DNA of 64,000 nt from Chimonanthus salicifolius (taxonomy: Eukaryota; Streptophyta; Magnoliopsida; Laurales; Calycanthaceae): positions 27,000,617 to 27,064,616 of the forward strand of contig CM023535.1 in assembly GCA_013350335.1 (NCBI GenBank), read 5' to 3'. The first letter of the stretch is position 1. Each line of letters begins with the position of its first letter. This document shows positions 23,943 through 34,784 of the stretch, piece after piece. The notes beneath the pieces are model-generated. The model did not search any database. It worked only from the letters and a program-made list of their open reading frames with translations, and was not told the origin of the DNA. A program made the translations under genes and the position numbers.

Positions 23943-24700
23943 ATAGTGCATTAGTTAAAAAAACTTATATAATTCATATAGTTTTGAATAATAAAATCTC
24001 CTTTAAAACTTTAAAATTATTTTTTAAGCACTGTGTATTTCTATAATTTCTCAAATTGAATATCCAGACTAATTACGATAACCTGATAAAAATACTTTAA
24101 GACTTCAAGGTCTTTTGATACTCCCAAATATTTAAAACATAGTGTTTTACAAATAAAAGGTATCCCTCGGCTGTGCCGAAAATACACTTCCGGAAGTCCA
24201 AACGACTAACCGTAAAAACCGTTGAACTCCAAATTCAAAACTAAACAAATATGTGAAATTTGAAAACTTATATCTTTCAAATGATTGTTTAATTGGATTT
24301 TTTTTTTTTTTGTTTTGGAGAAAGGACGGGATTTGGGATGGAAAAAGATCACCTATTTTTGGTAAATAATCATTTGAAAGATCTAAGTTTTAAAATTTCA
24401 CATATTTGTTCAGCTTGAATTTGGAGTTCAAAGGTTTTTACGGTTAATTGTTTGGACTTCCGAAAGTGTGTTTTCGGCACAGCTAAGGGATATCCTTATT
24501 TGTAAAACACTGTGTTTTAAGCATTTAGGAGTGTCAAAAGACCTTGAAGTGTTAAAGTATTTTTATCAGATTATCATAATTAGTTTAGATATTCAATTTG
24601 AGAATTTTTAAAAATACACAGTACTTAAAAAATAACTTTAAGAAAATTTTATTATTCAAAATTATAGAAATTATATAGTTTTTTTTAGCTAATGCACTAT
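23943..24700. mobile_element. Foldback element, 758 bp
   Basis: Nearly the whole segment is one inverted repeat: arms of about 345 bp (23943-24290 and 24360-24700) around a short T-rich centre. The left end ATAGTGCATTAG pairs with CTAATGCACTAT at the right end. Internal words such as 'tttcaaatgattgtttaa', 'gtgaaatttgaaaactta' and 'ctgtgccgaaaatacac' recur inverted. No clear target duplication and no coding capacity. Confidence 0.85.
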
Positions 24701-25551
24701 TGGAGCCCAACCACGGTAAAAGGGACCTTCTTCATCCAGGAGCATAAGGCAACCACCTTTCCTGCCCAAGGGTTAAGATGGCCCTGTGCATGTGCTATTA
24801 TGTGCTACATTTTACCAGCACTACTTTGGATGTGCTAAGTTTTTACAAGAACCACGAAACAGTTAATACATTTAAAAAGGAGGTTCAAATGTGTGCTAGT
24901 GGATGGGGTCTTTTACGTCTAAAAAACAGTCTAACTCGGTGTACTAGACACTCTGACCGAATAAAAGTTTTTGAAAGTACCCTACACAAAATTACAGTTT
25001 TCGAAGTATTTTCGTCAAAAATCCCTTAAATTTTTATTTTTAGATAATTTTGAGTTTCGTGGAAAAAAATTAGTAAGCTGATGTTAGATCTAATGAAGAT
25101 TCCCTAATGTGAAATTTGAACTGGATCCAGTTAGTACAATCAATTTCATACAAACTATATCAATATTCAAATCCAACAGAGCTCAAACCAAGTTCCACTT
25201 TCTTCAACTTGACATTACAAGACTCAAATTTGTGTAAAATAGAAAAAGTTGAAAATAAGAAGAAAAATTAATTATAGGAATTTTTTAATACCTTAACAGA
25301 TGGTATTATATGAGCTCCTAATCATATCACTTGAAATATGTTTATTAAATATATATTTTTTTAAATTATATATATTTTTTATATAAGAACGCAAATTTGA
25401 TGTTTAAATCTAGAACCAATTTTTTAATTTATAAAAGACTTCAAATTTTACGTTAAGATTCTATCATCTATTTTTGTGGTTTTTGTAAGATAAATAAAAT
25501 ATAAATTTAAAATAAATTTCAATATTTAAATAGATTAATATACATTTCAAA
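24701..25551. other. Unassigned AT-rich spacer
   Basis: Nothing recognisable; apparent frames at 24778-25029 show no domain. Confidence 0.3.
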
Positions 25552-26780
25552 CAATGTAATTTGGGGTTTTCGGTTAAAATACTCAAGAAAAGACCTAGTT
25601 CGTTCGCTGAACCGGCAGAAATTGTAATTGGGAAATCATGCTTCAGCGTCGGTTCAGACATATTCTGGACTAAATTACCCCACTCCACGGACTGTCATTC
25701 TTTCAATGCCACTTTTTTCATGTTTGTTGATATAAAACGCTGCATCACTAGCGTTCTAATAAGAAATTAGCACTTTTCATATGAAAAAAAAAAACACTTT
25801 TACATGAAAAAACACTTTAACATTAAAAAAATGTGCTTTAATATAAAAAAAAGTAATTTGACATGAAAAAAATGTTTAATATAAAAAATGGCCTTTTTAA
25901 AGCGCTTTAACATAAAAAATAAAATAAAAAACACTTTAAAATAAACACACTATTTAGATAGATTTTTTTATGTTAAAGCGTCTATTTTCATGTTAAAGTG
26001 TTAATGATGGGCACTGTGACATTATCACTTTAACATGAAGATTAGCACTTTAATATGAAGTGCTGCATCATTAACACTTTAATAAGAAATTAGTGCTTTA
26101 ATATAGAAAAAAAATGCTCTTACATAAAAAAATACTTTAACATAAAGACAAATGTGCTTTAATATAAAAAATGTGATTTAACATGTAAAAATGCTTTAAA
26201 ATAAAAATGGCTCGTTTAAAGGGCTTTAACATTAAAAAAGCGCTTTAAAACAAAAACACTATTTAGATAGGTTTTTACATGTCAAATCATCTATTTTTCA
26301 TATTAAAGCGTGAATGATGGGTGCTACGTCATTAGTGCTTTAATACGAAAGTTAGCGTTTTAATATAAAAAAAAATACTTTTACACGAAAAAATTGCTTT
26401 AACATTAAAAAAAAATACTTTAATATAAAAAATATGATTTAACATGAAAAAAATACTTTGATATAAAAAGAGCTTTTCTAAAGCACTTTAAAATAAAAAT
26501 ACCATTTAGATAGGGTTTTTTCATGCTAAAGTGGAATGAGGAGGAAAGTGAAAAAGAAAAAAAAGGTAAAAGGTGCATCTGACGTTGGAGCTGCATTAAT
26601 GGTCTTGTGGCAATTATGTGATGTAGCCAAAGGTGTATTGTCAGGAATAAAGAGTGGGACCTTCGTCCAAAAAATGATGAAGGAATACTTGAAGTACGAT
26701 TTTCCAATTACACTTTTTACCGGTGGAAATTAGGCCATTTCTTGAGTATTTTAACCGAAAAACCCCACGTAATTTAGAGG
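25552..26780. mobile_element. Foldback element filled with a minisatellite
   Basis: Arms of about 125 bp are inverted: left 'tttcggttaaaatactcaag' (25567) pairs with right 'cttgagtattttaaccgaaa' (26741), and left 'gtaattgggaaatcatgctt' pairs with right 'acgattttccaattac'. Between them, 25740-26530 is a minisatellite of about 20-bp units ('cactttaacatgaaaaaa') in both orientations, arranged in about three larger blocks around 'atttagatag' and 'tgatgggc'. Confidence 0.75.
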
Positions 26781-27589
26781 CTACACAAAATTATACACGT
26801 AAGTTATTAGAAAAATGCCATGAAAGAACTGAGTTTAGTGTTGTTATGGCAACATCGAATCCATTTTCATCGAAAATGGCGACCGGGTAAGGTTTTAAAC
26901 TTGTGATTGTTACATGAGTCTGAGTCAAAGTCTCGCTTAAATATTTTTTTTTTTCAATTTAAATTTGGGTTGGATCAGTCATCCTAAACCAAACTTAATC
27001 GAGATCCATTTTGAATTGAATTGGGTTGAATTAATTTAAATTTAATTTTTAAATTAGATAAGTTGAAATGAGTTTAGGGATTAGATTAGAAATTGCAAAG
27101 TACAAATGATTGATAGCAACAAGTCAACAAATAGAAAGTATTACGGGAAGGGAGGTTTTTAATACATGAATTTTAAGAAATAAATGAAAATATGATATAT
27201 TATAGAATTAATAAATAATATAATTTAAGGTATATAGAACATCAAAAGTAATGTAAATGGAAGGTGACAATAATAATAATAATGTAATTGTAGAGAGGCC
27301 TAAATATGAATTTGGTGACCCATAATTTTGATGGAAAAAGTATTAAAAATTTAGAAAATAACAATTTGAATTTTACACATCAAAAATTGATGATGACAAA
27401 GTATGGAAAACAGATTTTATTTTAATTTAAAAGTAGATTTATGTCGATTTTATCTAATTAAAGTAAAAAAAAATTGATTTCATCTCCTCGATTGTGCCAT
27501 ATATCCATACCAACATTAATTCCCATCAAACTATAAACATTCATTGGTGCACCGATACACATCTAATTTTCTATTTTACTAGCTCAAAT
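26781..27589. other. Unassigned AT-rich spacer
   Basis: No gene. At 26955-27050 the text 'gggttggatcagtcatcc...' loosely resembles the MITE at 27590. Confidence 0.3.
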
Positions 27590-27928
27590 TAGGGTTGAAA
27601 TTTAAGTTGGATTAAGTCAATTTTAACAAATCCAACTCAACTCATATTAAAATTTATTCAACCTGATTTAACCCGACTCGCATGGCCGGCTCGAGTGGCT
27701 GACCTAAATTACTCAATTCGACTCAACCTGAATTTCTATTTTCCCCTTATGTCGAGTCGACTCGGATTGATTTTAGATTTCTCAATCCAATCCGACTCGA
27801 ATCTCATACGGGTTTTTATTTTCCCAACTCAACTCGACCCGAAATATACAAATACATAACCCAGTCCATTGATTTCTCGAGTTGAATCATGCAAGTCAGA
27901 TTAAAATCTGACCCAATTTTCATCCCTA
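27590..27928. mobile_element. hAT-type MITE, 339 bp
   Basis: Inverted ends TAGGGTTGAAATTT and AATTTTCATCCCTA, flanked by 8-bp duplications GCTCAAAT (27582-27589) and ACTCAAAT (27929-27936) with one mismatch, as expected for hAT. The interior repeats 'caactcgacccga'-like words in both orientations. Confidence 0.75.
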
Positions 27929-28019
27929 ACTCAAATCAATTTCCAAAATAAGCATTTTCCTAAAAGGCCAGCCATATAGACACCCCTATTTTCTGACAGC
28001 TGACACCGCATTTCATTTT

Positions 28020-28300
28020 TAGGGGTGAAATTACCATTTTGACCTTCCGCCTTTTCGTATTTTTTCGACTGAACGAACAGACAGTTCATTTTTCGTTCGT
28101 CCGATCAATCTAATATGAATATACAATCGTCTGATTGAACAGATAGTTCATTTTACCTTCGTCTGATCGATCTTATACATATAAATAATTGACTGATTGA
28201 TCCTTTGTGATCGTCCAATCGATCTTCACTAAGAGGTCGATTGTAAAGGATCAATCGGACGATCACAAAGGATCAATGGGTCGATTGTTTATTAGTATGA
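28020..28300. repeat. Motif cluster with a 29-bp-stem hairpin
   Basis: Words such as 'cgtccgatcaatc', 'cgtctgatcgatc', 'cgtccaatcgatc' and 'atcggacgatcac' recur at 30-50 bp. The segments 28196-28224 and 28249-28277 form a stem with about two mismatches around a 24-base loop. Confidence 0.75.
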
Positions 28301-28415
28301 GAGCGAGCACTCTCAAGGCCATCCTGTGTGTTTGATGAGAAAGAAATCAAGCAAAAATGGATATTTTGAAAAATTGGGCTCAACATAGGAGCATACTATT
28401 TGATGTGCACAGGAA

Positions 28416-29565
28416 ATTGATATATTTCACCCCTGCATTTGGACTAGTTGGCCCATGTTTTGTGCATATTTGACATGTTTAATGGAATTTGTCAAGTATT
28501 GAAGAGAATTTAGGATAATACATGAAAAAGGCAAGAATTGAAGAAAAATGCATAAATTGGGTCAAAGTTGCTATTGATGAAAGTGGCTGCCGTTGTTCAA
28601 GCCCAGCTCCACCATGAAGTCCAATAATACGAATTTTACTATGGATGAAGGAAGCTTGTCGAAGACATGTTACAAGTGTGTTGAAATCGTTTGATGAAGA
28701 ATAAAGGATATGAAGCTGCAAAATCAGTTGTTGATCTGTGTCAAACAGTTGCATAATATACATGTGCATAAAGCATGCAAAGGCTAGCAAGAGAGCCCAT
28801 TGAAGATAGAAGCAACCAGCCCATCTATTTGCTGTCAAAGAAAAAAATATGTTGCAGTTTCAGGCAGCCAGTACATCATACAGCAGGCGCCGTCCCATGT
28901 TAACTACAAAGTGAGAAGCAAACCAAGCTTTGAGTCAGGAGCAAGAGAAGCCTTGTGCAATGATTCTGAAGAATCAGCAAACAGTCGAAAGGAGAAGAAA
29001 CTAGCATGAACTAGCTGACCTTTGGTTCTTATTCCCTAATGTCCCAAACAAGAACGAATCAACGAGAATATCAAGGATATGATTTACAAAATAAGGGGAA
29101 AAGATGATAGAAGAGGAAAGTGGGAGGAGCAGTGAGAATCAAAGAAAGAAATAAAAAGAAAATAGAAGTTGATGAGAATGGATAAAATCCAGCATATGCT
29201 GGCCGATTCAGCAGATTAAAGAAAGTGACAGAAAAATAAGAAAAAAGAGAGATTAGAATAGAAAGAAGAAATAATAAGGAAGGAGCTGCTGATTTATATA
29301 CATCATCCTATGCAGGTTAAAGATAAAAATAGAAGGAGATTGGAAGATAGAAATAAAGGGGTTGATGGGAAGTGAAATAAAAAGAAGAAATCAATAGAGG
29401 AAGTTGTCGTGCATCCAAGAGTGAGAGTCACCCAACAGGCATGTTCGGCTGAAATTTGAGTGGGGCCCTTCCTTTCTTATTTTATTTCCTGTCTCTTCTT
29501 ATAAATATCAGCCCAACCCCATTTAGAAGGAATCGGACATGACACAACATTGAGAGGCTCGGTAG
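28416..29565 (+). mobile_element. Tat-like LTR, 5' part
   Basis: Begins with a degraded version of the start seen at 62444: 'tttcacccctgcatttggac', 'tagttggcc', 'catgtttaatggaattt'. A TATA-like 'ttataaatatcag' lies near 29500. It is cut at 29566 where the hAT end begins. Confidence 0.5.
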
Positions 29566-30351
29566 TAGGGTTGTCTCAACACAAGTTGAGGCCTAAAGCG
29601 AAAAATCTAAATTGACCTTCTTGGTATTTAATATATTATTATAATTAATATTTAATTAAAATTTTAATTATATAATAATAAAAATTTATCTAAAATCTAT
29701 TTTTCTTGCTTTTTGAGATGCAAAATTACTAATTAAATTTTTGTATTCAAGTTTTACTAAAATATCATTTTCAATTGATAATGTGGCTAATTCACTTAAT
29801 CTTTCTTGTGACATTGTTGATTGTAGGTAAGATTTTATTAATTTTAATTTTGAAAAACTTCTTTCTGCAGAAACAACTGTTACAGGTATTGTCAACAATA
29901 TTCGATATGTAGTATAAGTATTTGGAAAAGAATCTAGTTTTTTAATATAATTAAGAATTTCAATTGGAGTTATTATTTCTGTTTGTAATATTTCTCTTAA
30001 GACTTTTAACTCTGAAAACAAATCTAAACCATGTATATCAGAAACCTCATTATATTTCAAAAGACATTCAAGATTAAGATAATATTTTTTCAAACTATCA
30101 TCATTTAATGATTTTAATTTTTTAAAATCAAATAAAAAACCAAAAATATCTTCATATTTTTGAAATTGTTCAAACCTACTTTGAATTTAAGAAATCGCTT
30201 GATCTACAATATATAAAAAATAACTAACTTTAAAAGATTCTTCGGCTGACTACGTTAATTCATCATCGACATTTTCATCAAACTGTTTTTTTCTACGAAT
30301 TTTACATCTTTCATTAAATACAGGTTCAATATCCATTTTAATTGCAATCTC
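29566..30351 (-). pseudogene. hAT transposase (ZMYM1-like), C-terminal fragment
   Basis: Minus-strand reading from 30351 gives IEPVF, RRKKQFDEN, RFEQFQKYEDIFGFLFD, LNLECLLKYNE, DLFSELKVLREI and the hAT dimerisation block TIPVTVVSAERSFSKLKLIK followed by SQERLSELATLSIEN and FASQKARKIDF, ending in a stop at 29686. That block is diagnostic of the hAT C-terminal dimerisation domain of the zinc-finger MYM-type family. The frame holds in-frame stops at 30250-30252 and 30187-30189 and lacks the zinc finger and DDE domain. The element's 3' end, with 'agttgaggcctaaagcg', lies near 29566-29600. Upstream it is cut exactly where the truncated LTR of element A begins, sharing a few bases (catggtgtt). Confidence 0.85.
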
Positions 30352-31416
30352 CATGGTGTTACCCCAGACTGAGCCTCTCGTATGGACAAACCTCTCGGTG
30401 CCATGACTGTCGACCCATCGGTGACACCGACATGTCAACCGGAAAATAATAATGCCGTTGGGAGTGCATTTAATGTGCAACGGTCGGTTGGTTGAACGGT
30501 AATAAATATGAACACGGACCCATCGGTGCCACCGACCTGTCGGTACTGGACAGTTTAAAAAACTGTGTTGGCTTCTCTATAAATATGAGTGTTGTGATCG
30601 TTTAATCATCTTCCTTGAACTAAGAAGAGTCACACACTCTAAGGAACGTTCAAGTCTCTTGTGCCTACACCTGAGAATCATATACAACCAATCTATTGAT
30701 AGATTTAGTAAAGGAGAGAAAGAAAGGAGGAAAGAAAAGATACCAACTAGGAAAGATTTGGTGATACCAATTTCCTAGTCACCCTGAGATTGTGATTGCT
30801 CAATGACAGCTACAAGGTGAGCGTCAGGATTAACTCGGGCACACATTGGATGGACCTTTGAGAAGCACACATCATCGAGAAAGAGCTTTAAGGCAAGTGC
30901 TTCTTGGTTTTATTTTTATTTTAAAACCTTTGTCCTGTGAAAGTGGATTAAGGAACCTTGGCTCCAGAACCACTATAAAAAATCTAGAGTGTCGTCTCTG
31001 GCACATGTGGTGGGTGGAATTACCAGCCGATTGAGTGAGGTGGAATTCCCAGCCGATTGAGTGAGGTGGAATTCCTACTCTAATTGCGAGGGTGTAAGTC
31101 CCCACTTAGTGAATTTGGGGATCGTTCAAGGTTGAGCTAATCCTAACAGTAAATTTAGGTTACCTAACTGAACCACTATATATCTTGTGTCCTTGTGCTT
31201 GTGGTGTTAGAGCTAATTTCTGGTATTGATTACTTAAATCACATTTGCTAACACACACACTTGATTGTTGTATCCGCTGCACTTAATTAATCAATCAAGT
31301 AAATTTTAAAAAGACCAACGATTTTTAGATTGACCTATTCAATCCCCCCCCCCCCCTTCCCTACCGCCCCCCCCCCCTAGGGTCAATCGTGTTCTAACAC
31401 CAAGGGAGAACTTTCA
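30352..31416 (+). mobile_element. Element A 5' LTR, 5'-truncated
   Basis: Collinear with 36842-37877 of the 3' LTR ('gcctctcgtatggacaaacc', 'cgacccatcggtg', TATA, 'caccatcgagaaagagctt'-like words, AACTTTCA end). About 660 bp of U3 are missing at the hAT junction. TATA box TATAAATA at 30578-30585. C tracts lie at 31344-31356 and 31367-31377. Confidence 0.85.
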
Positions 31417-31418
31417 AT

Positions 31419-31430
31419 TGGTATCAGAGC
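31419..31430 (+). other. Element A primer-binding site (iMet)
   Basis: TGGTATCAGAGC, perfect complement of the plant initiator tRNA-Met 3' end, 2 bp after the LTR end AACTTTCA. Confidence 0.9.
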
Positions 31431-31483
31431 AAAGTGTTCTTCACAAGGATTTAACCATCCGAGTTGATCCAAGCTAGAACACC

Positions 31484-33371
31484 ATGGGAGACAGTCATGC
31501 AATATCCAAACCCTCTTACTTCGATGGAACAAATTATGGCTGATGGAAGGACAAAATGAGAAGTTTCTTTGTTTCCATAGATTCATCGGTATGGGATATT
31601 GTAATGACTGGATGACAGTAACCCATGGAAGAGAAGATAGTAGTATCCACCTCAACCATGTATATGACACCCAAACCTTTTGCCTCTTGGAACCCTGTTG
31701 AAAAAACTGCTGAGACAGCTGATGGCAAAGCCATGAATGCCCTTAACTGTGAAGTATCCGATAGTGAGTACAGTTGTATTATGACCTGTGGAACTGCAAA
31801 GGAAGCATGGGAAGTTATTGAAAGAACTCATGAAGGCACCCCAATAGTTAAGAGGTTGAAACTTCAGATCCTCCAAAATCAATTTGACACGATTAAAATG
31901 AGGGAGGATGAAGTCTTCATGGATTTTTATTCCAAGATAAGCGACATTGTGAATCAAATGTACGCTCTAGGTGAAGGGATACCCGAGGACAAGGTATGTA
32001 CCAAAATTGTCTGGAATCTTGCAGAAAGATTCAATCCCAAGGTTGTGGCTATGGAGGATAACAAAGATGTGTCTCGAATGAACATCGATGATTTGGTTGG
32101 TTCACTACAAACCTATGAACTACACTTTGAACAACCAAAGGACAAATCCATTTCCTTGAAATCTTTATTAAAACAAAAAAAAAAAAGATTTTTCGGAAGA
32201 TGAGTTCTCAAGTAATGAAATGGCAATGTTTACCAAAAAGTTTTATAAAAACTTTGTTAAAAAAAACAACTTGAGAAGAATGGGCAAGGGTGAAACAAAT
32301 AAAAGATACCCAAAAAGGCAAGAAGAAATTAGAGGAAAAGGGAAGGAGAAAGAAGTTACCAAGGAGGAGACTTGTTTTAATTGTGGGCGGAGAGGACATT
32401 TCATAAACCAGATAAAATTAAAAAGGCTATGAATGTGGGTGTGACCCATGTGGAAACCTCCAAATCAGAGAGTGATTCCGATAAAGAAACTGAAAGAAAA
32501 ATTGCTGTATCAAAAGGTCTCATAGCCTCGATCATTTGTGGTCAAGAAAATCCCACAATTGTAACGGAGGGTGATGAAGTGAAGATGATGAAAATCTTCA
32601 AGCCTCTTACAGTGACATGTTCCTTGAAAGTGAGAGGTTGGCAAAGAAATTAGATAAGGTTAAAAATGAAAACATGAAACTCTCTAATCAAATGGAGGAT
32701 TTAAAACTGAAAAATCGATCCTAATATCTAAGCTTGAACTTTCTAATGTTGAAAATACTAAGCTTAAAGAGAATGATAAAAGACTTTAAGAAGAGATAAA
32801 TATTCACTACAAGAATATCGAGAATCTATGGCATTACAATAACCTTCTTGAAGAGGACGTTAAAAAATTATCTTTGGAAGTTAGGGAATTAAAATTTCAT
32901 AAAGAAAAATTCCAAGATAAGTTTACCCAAGGAGATGAAAGACTTAAAAGATTACTGGGTTCGGGTAAATAATATGGTGATAGGTCTGGTCTTGGTGCCT
33001 CATCCACCAAAGAATGTATGAACCATGGGGTATTTGGAAAAACAAGTGTCTCTCACCCTTCAACGGGTAAGTGTTATTTTTGTCAAAAGGTTGGGCATTT
33101 CAAAAGAAATTGCTTCCATTGGAAGAGACACTTAGAAAGGCAAGTACAAGCTAAAAGGCACAATCCAGTAAAGCCTATGCCTAAAAGACATCCACCAACA
33201 CCAAATCTTAAAAGAAACCTAAGGAAGGTGGACACAAGGCAAGACTCTTTGTTTAGACAGCTAAATCATGTCTTAAAAGAGTTGAAGGATTCCAAGGTTG
33301 GTCATCAAAGGTACGATCTTAGGGGTGTGTATGCAATACCAAATGCCACAATCTTTATACCTAGGAGATAG
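31484..33371 (+). pseudogene. gag: Element A gag (copia-type, UBN2-like)
   Basis: From ATG 31484 the reading is MGDSHAISKPSYFDGTNYG, a stop replacing an expected aromatic residue, then WKDKMRSFF and further stops at about 31613 and 31619, and from 31625 an open stretch with ALNCEVSDSEYSCIM, AKEAWEVIERTHEG, FMDFYSKISDIVNQM and the rest of the UBN2/Retrotran_gag_2 fold. A run of A near 32170 shifts the frame. A first zinc knuckle (CFNCGRRGHF, last Cys lost) is followed by an acidic segment, a coiled coil (32640-32960) and an intact knuckle CYFCQKVGHFKRNC. The frame ends at GVYAIPNATIFIPRR-stop, exactly where the linked pol would continue in copia elements. The product normally packages element RNA. 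Several stops and shifts make this copy defective. Confidence 0.85.
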
Positions 33372-34191
33372 ACCACCATTCATGTTTTGTTTTAGTTTAA
33401 GATTCACTTCCATATCTTAGACCACTACAAATGGACTCATAAGAGAGCATGTGAGTTCACATAGCAGAAAAGTATTGTGACATGAGGAGAGAAAAATTGG
33501 CTAACTAGAAGTCTAGAGTATACTCTTCCTGACTATTATACATATTCTACTTGGAAAGCCATACATTCCATTTGAAGTATATTGAACTTTGTGTGCCTTG
33601 GAATGTAAATCTTGTTCTTGTGCATGTTTTAATGATTTGATGAATCATGTTTGACACATCTGTGTATTGGAATAAATCTATGTATGCCATACTTAGAATA
33701 GGATTTCATCAAGTTACACAAATCTAGAATGATTGTTCTGCAATCTAAACCTCTCGATGTAGTCAACATGTCAGTGAATAGACAAGTCGGTATGACACAC
33801 ATGGTATTGTGCTAAATCGAACACTATTGAAAAAGGCGAAAAATGTTGAAAGGGTCGACCTGTCGATGGAAACGACATGTCGGTGAGACAAAATGTTTAA
33901 ATTAAAAGAGACATTTTTTGTGAAAATGACAATTCATTCGAGTTTGTCGTCTCCTCTCCCGCGAACGTCTGGTGGTCCCTCTTTCGCCTCCCTTACCCTA
34001 GACCAGTTGATAAGACCTTCGGAATGATTTCTCGCCGGAAAAACCATAGGATTTTTGTTCCTCCCATCCCTAGAAGCCTGAAAATCACGGTTTTTGTGAT
34101 TTTCTTAGATCAGTTTAGGCTCAGTCTTCACCTCATCCAGCTCCAAGCCACTATTTGAGGATCTCCTCTTGGAAAAGCCATACCCCGAAAG
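33372..34191 (+). promoter_or_regulatory. Element A gag-ORF2 spacer with motif cluster
   Basis: Non-coding. At 33750-33895 motifs of the A variant occur: 'ctctcgatgtag', 'acatgtcagtga', 'acaagtcggtatg', 'tcgacctgtcgatgg', 'cgacatgtcggtgag'. These match the variant in A's own LTRs. The segment 33940-34180 resembles a leader (pyrimidine-rich). Confidence 0.6.
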
Positions 34192-34784
34192 ATGGAAGCA
34201 CAGTCACGCCCTCAGACATCTGCAGAACGAGGTCAAACCAGTCAGTGGGCCAAAAGAACCAAAAAATCAGCCTCTCGATCTAGCCCTGGCACTAGCTTTG
34301 AAAATCCTACATCTGTTCAGGCTAGTAAGTTCTCTCCCTGCAGACCAGAATCTAGTTCTCACCAGAAAATCCAACCAGAGGTTGAAGAAGACCTCATCAA
34401 TGACAAAGATGTCATCTTCGTCAAAAAACGTCATGTGGGAAAGAGAGAAGATGCAGAAGAGGAGAATGGTCTTAGAACTTGTAACGAAGACCATGTCATT
34501 ATCCCTGATGACAACAGTGAGGAAGAAAGTCATCATTCTGAGGACTTTTGGAGAGACACTGAGGAAGAAGAAGAATACCAATATCCTCTCAAGAGAATGT
34601 TAGTCTGGGCAGAAGGGTCTTCACACTTGAAAGGAGAATAGACTACCTTGAAAGAAGTGTAGAAGACATCAGGTTGCCTGTCCAGGAACTAGTCTTTGGT
34701 ATCTCCTCCTCTACCAGATCTGATAGCGTAATTTCAGATTCTCGATCTCCTCCTCCAACACCCCCACAGGATGGCATTGCTTAG
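34192..34784 (+). pseudogene. Element A ORF2, core-deleted
   Basis: Begins MEAQSRPQTSAERG and runs through a basic/Ser-rich part and an acidic part (SEEESHHSEDFWRDTEEEEE). A frameshift near 34615 leads to a short coiled segment (LERRIDYLERSVEDI) and a proline tail RSPPPTPPQDGIA before the stop at 34782-34784. Element B's ORF2 has the same order, acidic head, coiled coil and SPTPPPSP tail, but with a core of about 200 residues between; that core is missing here, leaving about 197 codons against about 495. Alternative: A's head is of different origin. Function unknown; see element B. Confidence 0.6.

Noticed and set aside
28479..28838. 119-codon frame on the minus strand
   Set aside because: Inside a Tat-like LTR, no recognisable domain, no support from the sister LTRs.
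34169..34603. Alternative 144-codon frame overlapping element A ORF2
   Set aside because: The frame from 34192 keeps the acidic head and leads into the coil/proline tail shared with B and C; the other frame does not.
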